A DNA stretch of 64,000 nucleotides. Origin: SpSt-583 sp034434015. Its GTDB lineage: Bacteria; Chloroflexota; Anaerolineae; Anaerolineales; UBA6663. The stretch covers positions 1-64,000 of the forward strand of contig DAOUAB010000024.1 of NCBI GenBank assembly GCA_034434015.1, written 5' to 3'. Positions 7,896-17,042 of the stretch are shown here, piece by piece. Made by a program: the position numbers and the translations under genes. Under the pieces are notes generated by a model. That model worked only from the letters and a program-made list of their open reading frames with translations. It was not told where the DNA came from and did no database searches. How positions within the stretch are numbered: the stretch's first letter is position 1; the number at the start of each line of letters is the position of its first letter.

Positions 7896-10800
7896 TTACA
7901 TGAGCGCTCGCTCCTCGAGGAAAGTGCGTATGGTATCGGCCCTGATCCGGTAACGGGCCTCCATCTCTTCGATCGCGCGTCGGATGAGCCTCAGTTCGTC
8001 GTCGTTGAGCTTTTTCAACCGTTCGTACATCCGGTCGGTGCCCCGGCGCATATCCCGGAACATTCCGCTTGTAAACAGCGCGTCATACTCCAGCGACAGC
8101 GCATAATGCTCGACGGCGCGGGCCAGGGCCGACAGGTCTTTCTGGTTTTCAAAGGCAATATAGGCGATGTGGCCGCGCAACAACTCGGCCTTGCCCAGGT
8201 GCGCCGCCAGCGGAAAGATCGCCTCGGAAACTTTGAGGGTCGGCCGGCCTTTCGCGGGGACGAACCGGTAGGCCTCAGGCGCCGCTGCTTCAGCTTGATC
8301 TAACTGGGCCAGGGCCTCCTCGGGATGGCCGAGATAATAGTCCAGCCAGCCGATGTTCACCAGTGCGTTGACCTGTTGATGCAGGAAGCGGCTTTGTGCG
8401 GCGATCTCGATAGCCCGGTCGAGGGCGGCGCGGCTTCGGCTGGCCGCCTCGGCGGCTGAGCCGCCTCCCCGCCGGACCAGAAACTTGACCAGGTCCCGGT
8501 AGGCGCAGCCAAGCTCGATCAGGGCGTCCACCAGGCTCGCCGGCTCGGTCACCGTCCGCTGCCAGATCTGCACGGCCTCCTCGGCGTGTCGGGCCGCCTC
8601 GTTCAGGAGCCACTCGGTTTGCAGGGGATAAAAGCGGTCCCAGTCACTGATGCGGCGTTTGGCCTCCGCCAGCGCGGTGAGCGCCAGCGCCCGCCCGCGT
8701 TCCAGTTCAGCCTGCGCGCACAGCCGCAGGGCTTCCTCCGCGTAGTGTATGGCGTCGTCCAGATTGTTCTCGCGGATCTTGATGTGCGCCAGGGTATTAA
8801 TGGTCAACCCGGTTGGACCGAAAGGCCCGCGCTTCTCGCGGAACTCTTTAGCGTCCCAGGCCTGCTGCCAGGCGACGGCGAACTCGCCGAGTTCCGCCCG
8901 CACAAAGGCGATGTTGGTCAGCGTCGTCGCCTGCTCGCTTTCGATGCGGGTGGCGCGCCAATCGGTCAGCGCCGAACGATAGGAACTGACGGCGGCATGG
9001 TAGTACCCCTGGAGCCGCAACAGATAACCCCGGTTGTTTTGCGCACGCGCCAGCGCGACCTTCTGCCGCGGCGAATCGGGCAGAGCGGTCAGGCCGTGAA
9101 CGGCCTGGCGCAGGAGTTCTTCTGCTTCCTCAAACTGGCCCAGCCGGGTCCGCGCCAGGCCCTCCCAGGAGTTGAGCTCCAGGCGCGTGATCTCGTCTCC
9201 GGCGGCCAGCGCGCCGTCCGGCTCACCGCGCAGCCGCTCCGCCAGCTGGACGGCCGCCTCGTGGCGGCCGGCATGCACCTCGCGCTTGACCCAGCGGACT
9301 ACGGCATCGGCGGTGATCACAGCCTGGCCGGGCCGGCCGGAGATTTGCGCGTGGGCGAGCTCGGCCCGGCGCTGGTCGAGGAAAGCCTGTAACTCGGCCC
9401 CCAGCATAAAGAGCAGGTCGTCGTCGCCGCCCGCCAGGCTTTCTTCGGCGTAACAGTAGTATTTCTCAAATCCCTCTTGCAGATCGCCGTGCAGGTGATA
9501 GTACAGTTCTTCAACCAGGCTGCGCGCTTCGTCGTCTTTGGCCTGCGCGACCTCTTCCGGGTCCGGAAGACCGACGCGGGTGCGCGCCGCCTGGAACAGC
9601 TCCGCCACGCGTTGCTGGGCCCGGCGGATTCGCGCGCGGTAATACTCGTGCAGGGTGTGGATCACGGCCCGGCGCGATGTGGCGTCCAGCTGCGCCCAAT
9701 CCTGCTGTTCGCGCCAGGCATAGATCGCATCGTGGAGGAAGAGGCGCCGGTCCGCCGGGCGGATCTTCACGAAGGAGAGCCGGCGCACGCTGGGCGAGTC
9801 CAGGTATCGCCGGGCCCGGTCCAGGTCCCAGGCCGCGGGGTCCTCCGGCGGCCGATCGTTCCGGCGCCGCCAGCCCGACAGCCGCGCCAGCAGTTCGGCG
9901 TCCATGCCTTTGCGCGCGCGCGCCAGATGGCGGATCACGTCTTCGGCCGGCCGCCCGACATCGGTCAGCTTGGCGAACAGCGCCGCCCGGTCCGCGTCGA
10001 TCTCCACGCTTTCCGGTTGCGAGGCCGCCGGCTCTGCATAAGGCAGGCGCCCGAATACGGCCAGATAATCAATAAGCAACGCCAGCAGGATTGGCGGCAC
10101 CCCCAGCCATTGGCCGGCCGCATCCCGATCGCTCAGGAGCCGGAAGACATGCTGCTGCTGTTCGGCGGAAACAGCCCGGATCCACAACGCCAGGTTGTCG
10201 TCGCCGTCCTTGTCGGCCATTTCGGCCTCGGCCGCGAAGTACTCGCCGACTTCGGCCTGGGAGAAGCCCTTCAGTTCCAGCGGCACGAAACGTTTGCGCT
10301 CGAGCGCCAGGCGCAGGCGCTGGCGGACGCTGTCCGGCTCGGTCCGGCCGGCCAGGATGATGACGGCGTTCTGGACTTCCGGCAGCAGGCGGGTGAACAA
10401 CCACTCCAGGCCAGGCAGGTGAGTCGCCGGCTGGCCTAGCGCGTTCGCCGCCGGATCTTCGTAGAAGAGCATTTCAGCCGTGTCCAGGACCAGGATCAGG
10501 CGGCGCGTGCGCGTCAGCGCCCTCAGATCGTCGATCAGCGCGCGCAACATGGCCTCCGGCGCCCGGCGCCAGCCGCTTTTCACATAGGCCTCTTCCGCTG
10601 TGCGGCGTTCGGCGCGGTAGTGCTCGAAGCCGGCGCCGTCCGGCGCCAGGACGCGCTGGATGGCCGCGGCCAGGCCCGCCGGCGTGCGATGAAAGGTGTG
10701 ATAGACGTCGATGATTTCCGAGGCGACCAGGAACCGGTCGGCCTGATCGGCATACTGGCTGAGGATCTCGCCGGCCAGCCGGCTTTTGCCGATGCCGCCC

Positions 10801-12044
10801 GGCCCCCAGATATACACCAGGCTGTCCTCGGCCCTCGCGGCGATCGCCTCGCTGATGGCCTGGCGTTCCGCGTGCCGCCCGACCAGCCGGGGCACCGCCC
10901 GCGCGGTGCGGTAGGACTCGCCCAGATGGTATTCCATCTGCTGGCGAAGCTGAGCCTCCGCTTCCGGATAGGTCGAGGCCCAGGTTTCAAACAACCGCGC
11001 CGCCTCGCCGTGCAAGCGGGCCCATTTTTGAGCGCCCGGCGGCCCGCCGTGGCGCAGCGCCGCCGCGATTGCGGTCTGGATGGCGTGATCCAGGACGTAG
11101 CCTTTCTCCTCCTCGCGCCATTGCGCGTACCCCAGCCGGACCAATTGCTCGCGAACCTGCTTGGCCTGGGCGTAGCTCCAATCCAGATAGGCGCGGTCCT
11201 CGTAGTATTCGGCCAGCATGACCTTGAGGCGCTCTTCGTCGAACGATTTCAGGACGCACAACGCTTCCAGCCGTTCACGCAGCCCGGCGCGCTCCCCGGC
11301 CGGCACGGCCTGCAGGATCTCCTGCACGCTGGCCTCGACCCCGTCGGCCAGGCCCAACGTGGCCAGGAAATAATTGCTCAGCGGGTAACCGCCGCCGAGC
11401 TGATGGACCTCGGCCGCCGGCAGGCGCGGCTGCGGCGCCTGGCGCTCGATTTGGCGGGCGGTGTCTTCAGGGTGAAACGGCGGCAGCGACAACGGCCGGG
11501 ACCGGAGTTCGGGCGTGCGCCACGAGTACTCACGCCCACGCCCGGCCATCACCAGCAGCGTGCGCGGCTCAATCGCCAGCGGTCCGAGGAGATAATCTTC
11601 AAGCTGCGGCAGCAGCTCCCGATCCCACTCAAAAACATGGTCCAGGAGCAGGGCCAGGGGCCGGTCTTCCAGGCGCCGGCGAGCCGACTCGATCAGGGCG
11701 CGGCTCATTTCCGGCAAAGAGGCTGCGGCGATCTCAGCCGGTTCAGGCAGCTGACGGCCGAAAGCCTGCAGCGCCTGCGCCACCGTCGCCGGGTTCAACC
11801 GGCGCAGGTCGAGGTGGACGACGGCCAGGGCCGGCAGCTCCTGGCGCAGCCGGTGCTGAAGGTGGCGCAGCAACCAGCTTTTGCCCATGCCGCGCTCCCC
11901 GGTAAACGTGATGGCTGGCGAAGCCGGACGAGCGCCGGCGGCCAGTCCACGGGCCTGGTCCAGGATCAGTCTGACCTCCTCTTCTCGGTTCACAAAAAGA
12001 TCGGGGGCGTAGTCCAGGGTCCTGATCGGAGCATCGGCAACCAC
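7896..12044 (-). CDS. Tandem-AAA/STAND ATPase with C-terminal TPR array
   Basis: Protein of 1382 residues with two P-loop modules. The first has Walker A GERGMGKS at about 49-56 and Walker B PLALLLDH near 132. The second is introduced by VPRLVGRHAERQ and has GPGGIGKS at about 413-420 and LILVLD at about 515-520. Both resemble STAND or ORC/Cdc6-like signalling ATPases. From about residue 850 to the end it is helical with TPR-like pairs (for example NNRGYLLRLQGYYHAAVSSY and TLTNIAFVRAELGEFAVAW). I chose the GTG at 12044 because GAGGAGG precedes it by 5 nt; an ATG at 12062 has no ribosome site. It lies 44 nt after the preceding NTPase gene on the same strand. Likely a sensor or switch of the nucleosidase-NTPase cluster; the ligand is unknown. 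Confidence 0.85.
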   Translation of the reverse strand: MVADAPIRTLDYAPDLFVNREEEVRLILDQARGLAAGARPASPAITFTGERGMGKSWLLRHLQHRLRQELPALAVVHLDLRRLNPATVAQALQAFGRQLPEPAEIAAASLPEMSRALIESARRRLEDRPLALLLDHVFEWDRELLPQLEDYLLGPLAIEPRTLLVMAGRGREYSWRTPELRSRPLSLPPFHPEDTARQIERQAPQPRLPAAEVHQLGGGYPLSNYFLATLGLADGVEASVQEILQAVPAGERAGLRERLEALCVLKSFDEERLKVMLAEYYEDRAYLDWSYAQAKQVREQLVRLGYAQWREEEKGYVLDHAIQTAIAAALRHGGPPGAQKWARLHGEAARLFETWASTYPEAEAQLRQQMEYHLGESYRTARAVPRLVGRHAERQAISEAIAARAEDSLVYIWGPGGIGKSRLAGEILSQYADQADRFLVASEIIDVYHTFHRTPAGLAAAIQRVLAPDGAGFEHYRAERRTAEEAYVKSGWRRAPEAMLRALIDDLRALTRTRRLILVLDTAEMLFYEDPAANALGQPATHLPGLEWLFTRLLPEVQNAVIILAGRTEPDSVRQRLRLALERKRFVPLELKGFSQAEVGEYFAAEAEMADKDGDDNLALWIRAVSAEQQQHVFRLLSDRDAAGQWLGVPPILLALLIDYLAVFGRLPYAEPAASQPESVEIDADRAALFAKLTDVGRPAEDVIRHLARARKGMDAELLARLSGWRRRNDRPPEDPAAWDLDRARRYLDSPSVRRLSFVKIRPADRRLFLHDAIYAWREQQDWAQLDATSRRAVIHTLHEYYRARIRRAQQRVAELFQAARTRVGLPDPEEVAQAKDDEARSLVEELYYHLHGDLQEGFEKYYCYAEESLAGGDDDLLFMLGAELQAFLDQRRAELAHAQISGRPGQAVITADAVVRWVKREVHAGRHEAAVQLAERLRGEPDGALAAGDEITRLELNSWEGLARTRLGQFEEAEELLRQAVHGLTALPDSPRQKVALARAQNNRGYLLRLQGYYHAAVSSYRSALTDWRATRIESEQATTLTNIAFVRAELGEFAVAWQQAWDAKEFREKRGPFGPTGLTINTLAHIKIRENNLDDAIHYAEEALRLCAQAELERGRALALTALAEAKRRISDWDRFYPLQTEWLLNEAARHAEEAVQIWQRTVTEPASLVDALIELGCAYRDLVKFLVRRGGGSAAEAASRSRAALDRAIEIAAQSRFLHQQVNALVNIGWLDYYLGHPEEALAQLDQAEAAAPEAYRFVPAKGRPTLKVSEAIFPLAAHLGKAELLRGHIAYIAFENQKDLSALARAVEHYALSLEYDALFTSGMFRDMRRGTDRMYERLKKLNDDELRLIRRAIEEMEARYRIRADTIRTFLEERALM

Positions 12045-12088
12045 AGTTCCCTCCTCGGCCATAGCCGGCGGCCGGCGCGGCGCGCCTG

Positions 12089-13330
12089 TCAGGCCAGCGG
12101 CTGTTGCGCCAGACCGGCCAGATCGGGCCGGCTCCGGGCATAGTCGCGCCAGGCGCGCTTCAGATCGTCGCGGGTAATCTGGACGGCGGGATAACGCTGC
12201 GCGGCGAGAAACAGCGTTTGGCGCGTCAACACCAGGATCTCGCGCGGCATCGGCGGGCTGGCGTACGCCAGGCGCGTCTCCAGGTCGCTCAGGTCGGGCG
12301 TGGCGATGGCGGCCAGGCTGCCGAAATCGCCCCGGGTGGCGAAGAAAACGCGCCGGCGAATCACGTCTGCCAGCGCGTCGGGCGACCAGGTCAGGCGGGC
12401 GGACTGGCTCGCGGCGATAAGGTCGGCGAAGCGCGCCGCCAGCGCTGCCTCAATCTCCACCGGCAGGAACGCCTTGGCATACACGCGCTGCGCCGCCCAA
12501 TCCGGCGCCAGGGTCAGCACGGGCGCCAGGCAGCCGACAGCCGTGTTCGCATCGGCGGCGGTCTCGGCGGCGGCGTCGAGGCCGTCCAGCATAAGATATA
12601 CGGCGGGGAGGCGCAGAATATCCAGGAGCGCGGTCCGGATCTCGCGCCAGCGTTCGAGCGCCGGCGGGCGCCCGGCGGCGGGCGCAGCCGGCAGGGCCTC
12701 CAGCGCCCGGCAAAAGTCCACGACCGCATGGGCGGGCGGCGGGTCGGGCGGCAGGAAAGCCGCCGGGAAGAGTTCACGCAACGGCTCCAGGCTCTGGCTT
12801 TCCAGGCAGGGCGCCAGAAAAGTCGCCAGGGGCCCGGGCAGGTTTCGAGCCAGCACAGCCCGGAGATACTGACGGGCGCGGTCATCCTGCCGGAAGAACC
12901 AGTGGGGGCGATGAGCCAGGGCCAGGAGCAGATGGCGCGCCGCGGCCTCGCTGATAGCGGCCAGGTGGTCCTCCAGAGATGGCGCGGCGTGGCCCCAGCG
13001 CAGGAACGGGACGGTGTACGGGAGCGGGAAGGGGCGATTGGTCTCCTGCCCGATCCAGCAGGCGCGGGCCAGGTGCGCGCTCAACGCCGTCTTGCCGCTG
13101 CCGGGCGGCGCGAAGAGGAGAGAAAGCCAGCTCCCCCAGGCCGCCGCAAACGCGTCATGGCCGACAAAATAATGGCCGAGGTCCGGATCAGCGGACGCCT
13201 CCAGGCGCTCGAATGGCTCAGACTGCAGGCCGACAGCCCGGCACCAGGCCTGCCAGCGCTGGTGAGGTTGCGGATACTCCTCTGACTTCGCCAGGTTGTG
13301 GGGGAGCGAAACCGATGCTTGTGCCGTCAT
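12089..13330 (-). CDS. P-loop NTPase of the nucleosidase-NTPase cluster
   Basis: Single-domain P-loop NTPase of 413 residues. Walker A APPGSGKT is at 74-81 and Walker B AVYLMLDGLDAAAE near 243-256. The segment before the P-loop (SEPFERLEASADPDLGHYFV) resembles the matching segment of the two upstream cluster proteins, which suggests that all three derive from one NTPase family. No DNA-binding or enzymatic domain is attached. It ends 44 nt before the start of the tandem-ATPase TPR gene and begins 146 nt after the winged-helix NTPase gene, all on the minus strand. The ribosome site before the ATG (GAGGA, very close) is poor, so the exact start is uncertain. I do not recognise a narrower family. 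Confidence 0.72.
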   Translation of the reverse strand: MTAQASVSLPHNLAKSEEYPQPHQRWQAWCRAVGLQSEPFERLEASADPDLGHYFVGHDAFAAAWGSWLSLLFAPPGSGKTALSAHLARACWIGQETNRPFPLPYTVPFLRWGHAAPSLEDHLAAISEAAARHLLLALAHRPHWFFRQDDRARQYLRAVLARNLPGPLATFLAPCLESQSLEPLRELFPAAFLPPDPPPAHAVVDFCRALEALPAAPAAGRPPALERWREIRTALLDILRLPAVYLMLDGLDAAAETAADANTAVGCLAPVLTLAPDWAAQRVYAKAFLPVEIEAALAARFADLIAASQSARLTWSPDALADVIRRRVFFATRGDFGSLAAIATPDLSDLETRLAYASPPMPREILVLTRQTLFLAAQRYPAVQITRDDLKRAWRDYARSRPDLAGLAQQPLA

Positions 13331-13342
13331 GTCCTCGATCCG

Positions 13343-13392
13343 CTGAGACCAATGCCAGGCCCCTGATGGCTTGGGGTTCTCAGCATTGGCTC
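13343..13392. other. Imperfect inverted repeat between two NTPase genes
   Basis: The arms TGAGACCAATGC and GCATTGG-CTCA match except for one unpaired base, with an inner CCCC/GGGG pairing. It lies in the only sizeable gap inside the minus-strand cluster, just upstream of the third NTPase gene. No T-tract follows on the minus strand, so it looks more like an RNA processing or operator element than an intrinsic terminator. Confidence 0.4.
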
Positions 13393-13476
13393 ATACTGTA
13401 ACCTGTTTATCGTCCAGCGGCCTGACATTAGCACATCCGGGGATGCCAGTTGCCTGCTGAACGGCTTACAGTTTCC

Positions 13477-14868
13477 TTACCAGCGGCTCACCAACCGGAT
13501 GCCGTGGCCACGCACAGTCACCAACAGGACCGGGTTATCCGGGTCGGGTTCGAGGGCCTGCCGTAACCGATAAATATTCGTGTCGATCAGGCCGTCATAG
13601 TGTTTGGGCGGTTCGTAGCCTTTATCTTGCGGGGAATGCGGCACTGCCGGCAATCCCCGGTAAGCCCGATAGTACAGGTCGGCTTTACCGACGACCTGGT
13701 CGCTATGCTGATACAAATATCTCAGAATGTCATAGGCCTTGGCCGGGATGGCGTCTAATGAGACCAGCCGGCCCCCGACGCGGACCTGCCGCTCTGCTTC
13801 GTCGAGCCGGAAGCGCGGCGGGTGGTTGGCGCGGACGCGCTTCCAGGTCGCCTCGTCGAGGGCCTGCGGCGGGTCGGAGCTGAGATAGTGCTCCACCAGG
13901 GGCTGAAGCTGGTCGAGCCATTCGCGGGGCAGGCCCCCTCCAACGCGTTCCAGCCAGGCCGTCAGGCCGGGCGCGGAGCACAGGTCGGCCAGGGAGGTCA
14001 GGTTGTGTGAGTCGATCAGGGTCAGCCGGCGTTCGGCCAGGGCGCGCAATTCCTCGGGCGACCAGCGCAGCTCATAGCCCTCCACCCGCCGCCGCTGCAC
14101 GCTCACGGCGCGCAACAGGGCCGGCCGAAGATAGGCGGGCAGGCAGAGTTTGTAGGCCAGACCAGACTGCTCGAACAGGGCCAGCGTGGAGAGGAACGCG
14201 CTCAGGGCAGCCGCCACGCGGTCCGGCGCAGCCTCGGCCCAGGCCTCCAGGCCGTCCGTCATGATCCAGATCCCGTCCAGCCCCATCCGGCGCAGCGCTC
14301 GCATCAGCTCGGCGATCACCTGGTCCGGGCCGGCGGTGGGGTAAAGGATGTCGTCCAGGGTGGCGGAGACGATCTCGCGCAGGCGCGCCGCTCCGGCGGG
14401 GGGGCTCTCGTCGATCAACGGCCCCAGCCGGATAGCGCGATCCCCCTGGAGGCAGCGCTGGATGAACCAGATGACCCGTCCCCAGGCCCAGGCCGGGATG
14501 GCGTCCAGGTCCGGCGCCGCGCGCGCCACGTGACCGGCCAGCGTCCAGGCGCAGATATCCAGAATCTGGTTGAGCTGGCGCTGGACCCACTCGGAGCCGG
14601 GCACGGAGTCGTCGGCGCTGGGCGTCAGCCGCCAGTCCACGATCAGGCGGAGCGGGCGTCCCCGGTCGTCCACACAGCGGGACCGGAGCATCCGCTGCAC
14701 GCTGGTCTTGCCGGCTCCGGCCTCGCCGAAGATCACGGCCGAGCCTGGCCCGGCCATGCGCTCGAAGTCTGCGGGCGGGACGAAGCAACGCGCCAGCCAG
14801 GGCTCGTCCTCGGCGCGCAGCCGGCTGAAGGCGGCCAGGCCGGGGCGCGATTCGGCAGCAGCGTTCAT
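13477..14868 (-). CDS. P-loop NTPase with C-terminal OmpR-type winged helix
   Basis: Protein of 463 residues. An N-terminal signature (FSRLRAEDEPWLARCFVPP) precedes Walker A GEAGAGKT at 48-55. A Walker B-like segment GIWIMTDGLEAWAE lies near 200. The C-terminal 115 residues form a winged helix of the OmpR/PhoB class (RLVSLDAIPAKAYDILRYLY, a recognition-helix region YDGLIDTNIYRLRQALEP and a closing hairpin LLVTVRGHGIRLVSRW). Its start codon overlaps the stop of the nucleosidase-NTPase fusion (ATGA), so the two are translationally coupled. It may be the DNA-binding member of the cluster, acting as an autoregulator or NTP-gated switch; this is inference. A similar NTPase-winged-helix layout occurs at 59423-60757. 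Confidence 0.82.
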   Translation of the reverse strand: MNAAAESRPGLAAFSRLRAEDEPWLARCFVPPADFERMAGPGSAVIFGEAGAGKTSVQRMLRSRCVDDRGRPLRLIVDWRLTPSADDSVPGSEWVQRQLNQILDICAWTLAGHVARAAPDLDAIPAWAWGRVIWFIQRCLQGDRAIRLGPLIDESPPAGAARLREIVSATLDDILYPTAGPDQVIAELMRALRRMGLDGIWIMTDGLEAWAEAAPDRVAAALSAFLSTLALFEQSGLAYKLCLPAYLRPALLRAVSVQRRRVEGYELRWSPEELRALAERRLTLIDSHNLTSLADLCSAPGLTAWLERVGGGLPREWLDQLQPLVEHYLSSDPPQALDEATWKRVRANHPPRFRLDEAERQVRVGGRLVSLDAIPAKAYDILRYLYQHSDQVVGKADLYYRAYRGLPAVPHSPQDKGYEPPKHYDGLIDTNIYRLRQALEPDPDNPVLLVTVRGHGIRLVSRW

Positions 14869-17042
14869 ACGCCCTCCGGCTGGCCTAAGATCTCGTCCAG
14901 GTCTGCGCGCGATAGCAACCGCCCCGCCGCGGCGATGCGGGCGAGCAACGCATTGCCTCGCCGGATGAGCTCGACGGGCCTTCCCGCCGCGGCCCGGATG
15001 AGGCGGTCATTCGTCCCGGCCGAGCGCGCGCCAAAATCGCACCAGGAGGCCCAGGCCGTCTCTCCGACCGTCTCCAGGCGTTTCAACAACCATTGCGCGA
15101 TGTCGGCTTCCTCCCAGCGCCAGACCAGCGCCTCCTCGATGCGCAGTTCGTCGCGGGCGCGGGTCAGGCCAGGCGCATCCAGCGATGGCAGAAAAACCTT
15201 GAAGAGCAAATCTGGATGTTTCGGCGCGCCGCGCAAAAAACCGAGCGACGCGAGGGCGGCCGCACCGTCGCCGGCCTGATCACCGGGCCAATCCAGGATC
15301 AGCAGCGTCCGGGCATAATCGCCTGGTCGCGCTACGGCCACCTGTTGCAGGGCAGCGGCGCTGCTCGGAGAAGGCGAGGGCGCCGCCGCGCTCGTCAGCC
15401 GGCGGATTGTGTCGAGCGTCAGCTGGCCCGAGCCGTCTGTCAGGAAACCGAACTGGAGCAGCAGCTGGACCAGTTCATCGCCTCGGGGCGCATACTGATC
15501 AACCAGCTGGCCGATGGCGGCTTGACCTTCCGGGGGAAGGTTGTAGTAATCCGACGGATTGGCCAACAGGTAACTGAGCATGGTCCGGGCCGCCGCTGCG
15601 CCGAGATGGGCGGCTTGAAGGGAGGGTTGCAAAGCGCAATATACCGGGAAGACCCCCAATTGCCAGTAGTAGGCTCTTTGGAAACGGCCCAGCAGGGCCT
15701 CATGCGCCACGAAGAGGGCGGCCGCCGTCTTGCCTGAACCGGATACTCCATGGATAAGGGTGGAAAGGTTAGAGCGCAGCCGGCTGAAGGTTGTCGTCTC
15801 GTGCCGGGTTCGCAGGAGCAAGGGGTCATCCTCGGCGCGCTCAAATCCGAATGGATTGTGCGCCAGCCCAAAGTCAGGCGGCAGCCCGGCGCTCATCGGC
15901 TGACGGCTCCAGAAGGTCAGGCTGGGCCAGGCGCGCAGGCAGGCCGTCCAGGAACGCTCAAACGGCTCTGCCGGGGAACCGGCCCCGGCCAGGAGTTGCG
16001 CCCGCGCCTGGTGCTCCAGGCAACGGTGTAACCACTCTACCGGGGCGGCGCCGGATGGCCAATGGCTGGGGGCAATGCCGCCGGGCGGGGAGGCAGCTCC
16101 CGGGCCTGACCGGGCCTCGACCTTTTCCAGCAGCGCCCGGGTGAACGCCGCCGCTGTCACGGCCGCGTAACCCTGCCAGCGGTCGCGCTTGTTGGCGTCG
16201 CCATAATCACAGATGCCGCGCACGATGAGAAAACCGGCCTCGTGATTCCAGGCCGCGTCCGCAATGCCCGAACCTTCCATCTCGATTGCTTTGACGCCGA
16301 ATCTCTGCGCCAGCTCGTCGCGGCGCGCGGCGTAACGGAGCAGGTTGTTGGCTGAGGCAATCGGCGCCAGGAAACAGCGGGGTTCGCCCGGCCGGCGCCT
16401 GGGGTCCGGCGGGTGCGGCAAGGTCCTGGCCGGGTCGGCAGGATCGCTCAGGACGTCTTCGGCCTCGGGCGGCCGGGCGGCGTCCTGGAGATGAGCAGCG
16501 CGCGCGATCAGGTCAATCCATTGGCGCTGGCCCTTCAGCTCCGCCCGGAGGATGGCCCGGGCGGCCTCCAGCAGCCGCGGGCTCGGGGCGCGGGGGAGTG
16601 GGCGCGGGATGGGCAGCTCACCGGTCTGCCGGGTGTAATCATACTGGATGACGCCGCGCTCGTCGGACACCACGACGTCACCCAGCCGAACATGCTCGTC
16701 CGGCTCGTCCGGTTTCGGCACGCCGGCGGCGATGCCGGTCATCAGGACATATTCAACGTTCGGGAAATCTTTGAGCAGAGCGGTGGCCCGGGCCGCGGCA
16801 GCGTTCGTCCCCATGCCGGTCTCCCGGACGACGATAGCGTGCTGGCCCCCGTTGGCGGCCGGCAGCGCGCCCAGAATGTACGGCACGCCTTCCACCCAGA
16901 TTTCCCGGGGATTTTCCAGCATCGCCTCGACGGCGGCCGTCTCCTTGGTCAGCGCCGTCAGAATGCCGATGGTCGGCCGGGCTTGTTCGGCGGCCAGCTG
17001 TTCAGGGTCAGTCCGGCTCTGTCGCTCCACAGTCCCGCTCAT
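14865..17042 (-). CDS. Nucleoside phosphorylase/nucleosidase-like domain fused to P-loop NTPase
   Basis: Two-part protein of 725 residues. Residues about 22-310 are a PNP/MTAN (PNP_UDP_1) fold: GILTALTKETAAVEAML at the start, phosphate/glycine loop MTGIAAG at 101-107, GDVVVSDERGVIQYDY, the ribose-binding EMEG at 254-257 and the base-contact region GICDYGDANK with Asp279. These residues match the active site of 5'-methylthioadenosine/AMP nucleosidases. After a Pro/Gly linker, residues about 395-725 form a P-loop NTPase (Walker A GVSGSGKT at 432-439, Walker B TLLILDWPGD near 580). Catalytic residues look intact. In published conflict-system surveys, PNP-like domains tied to STAND/AAA proteins are proposed nucleoside-cleaving effectors. 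First gene of the minus-strand cluster; start ATG follows GGGGG by 4 nt. Confidence 0.85.
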   Translation of the reverse strand: MSGTVERQSRTDPEQLAAEQARPTIGILTALTKETAAVEAMLENPREIWVEGVPYILGALPAANGGQHAIVVRETGMGTNAAAARATALLKDFPNVEYVLMTGIAAGVPKPDEPDEHVRLGDVVVSDERGVIQYDYTRQTGELPIPRPLPRAPSPRLLEAARAILRAELKGQRQWIDLIARAAHLQDAARPPEAEDVLSDPADPARTLPHPPDPRRRPGEPRCFLAPIASANNLLRYAARRDELAQRFGVKAIEMEGSGIADAAWNHEAGFLIVRGICDYGDANKRDRWQGYAAVTAAAFTRALLEKVEARSGPGAASPPGGIAPSHWPSGAAPVEWLHRCLEHQARAQLLAGAGSPAEPFERSWTACLRAWPSLTFWSRQPMSAGLPPDFGLAHNPFGFERAEDDPLLLRTRHETTTFSRLRSNLSTLIHGVSGSGKTAAALFVAHEALLGRFQRAYYWQLGVFPVYCALQPSLQAAHLGAAAARTMLSYLLANPSDYYNLPPEGQAAIGQLVDQYAPRGDELVQLLLQFGFLTDGSGQLTLDTIRRLTSAAAPSPSPSSAAALQQVAVARPGDYARTLLILDWPGDQAGDGAAALASLGFLRGAPKHPDLLFKVFLPSLDAPGLTRARDELRIEEALVWRWEEADIAQWLLKRLETVGETAWASWCDFGARSAGTNDRLIRAAAGRPVELIRRGNALLARIAAAGRLLSRADLDEILGQPEGV

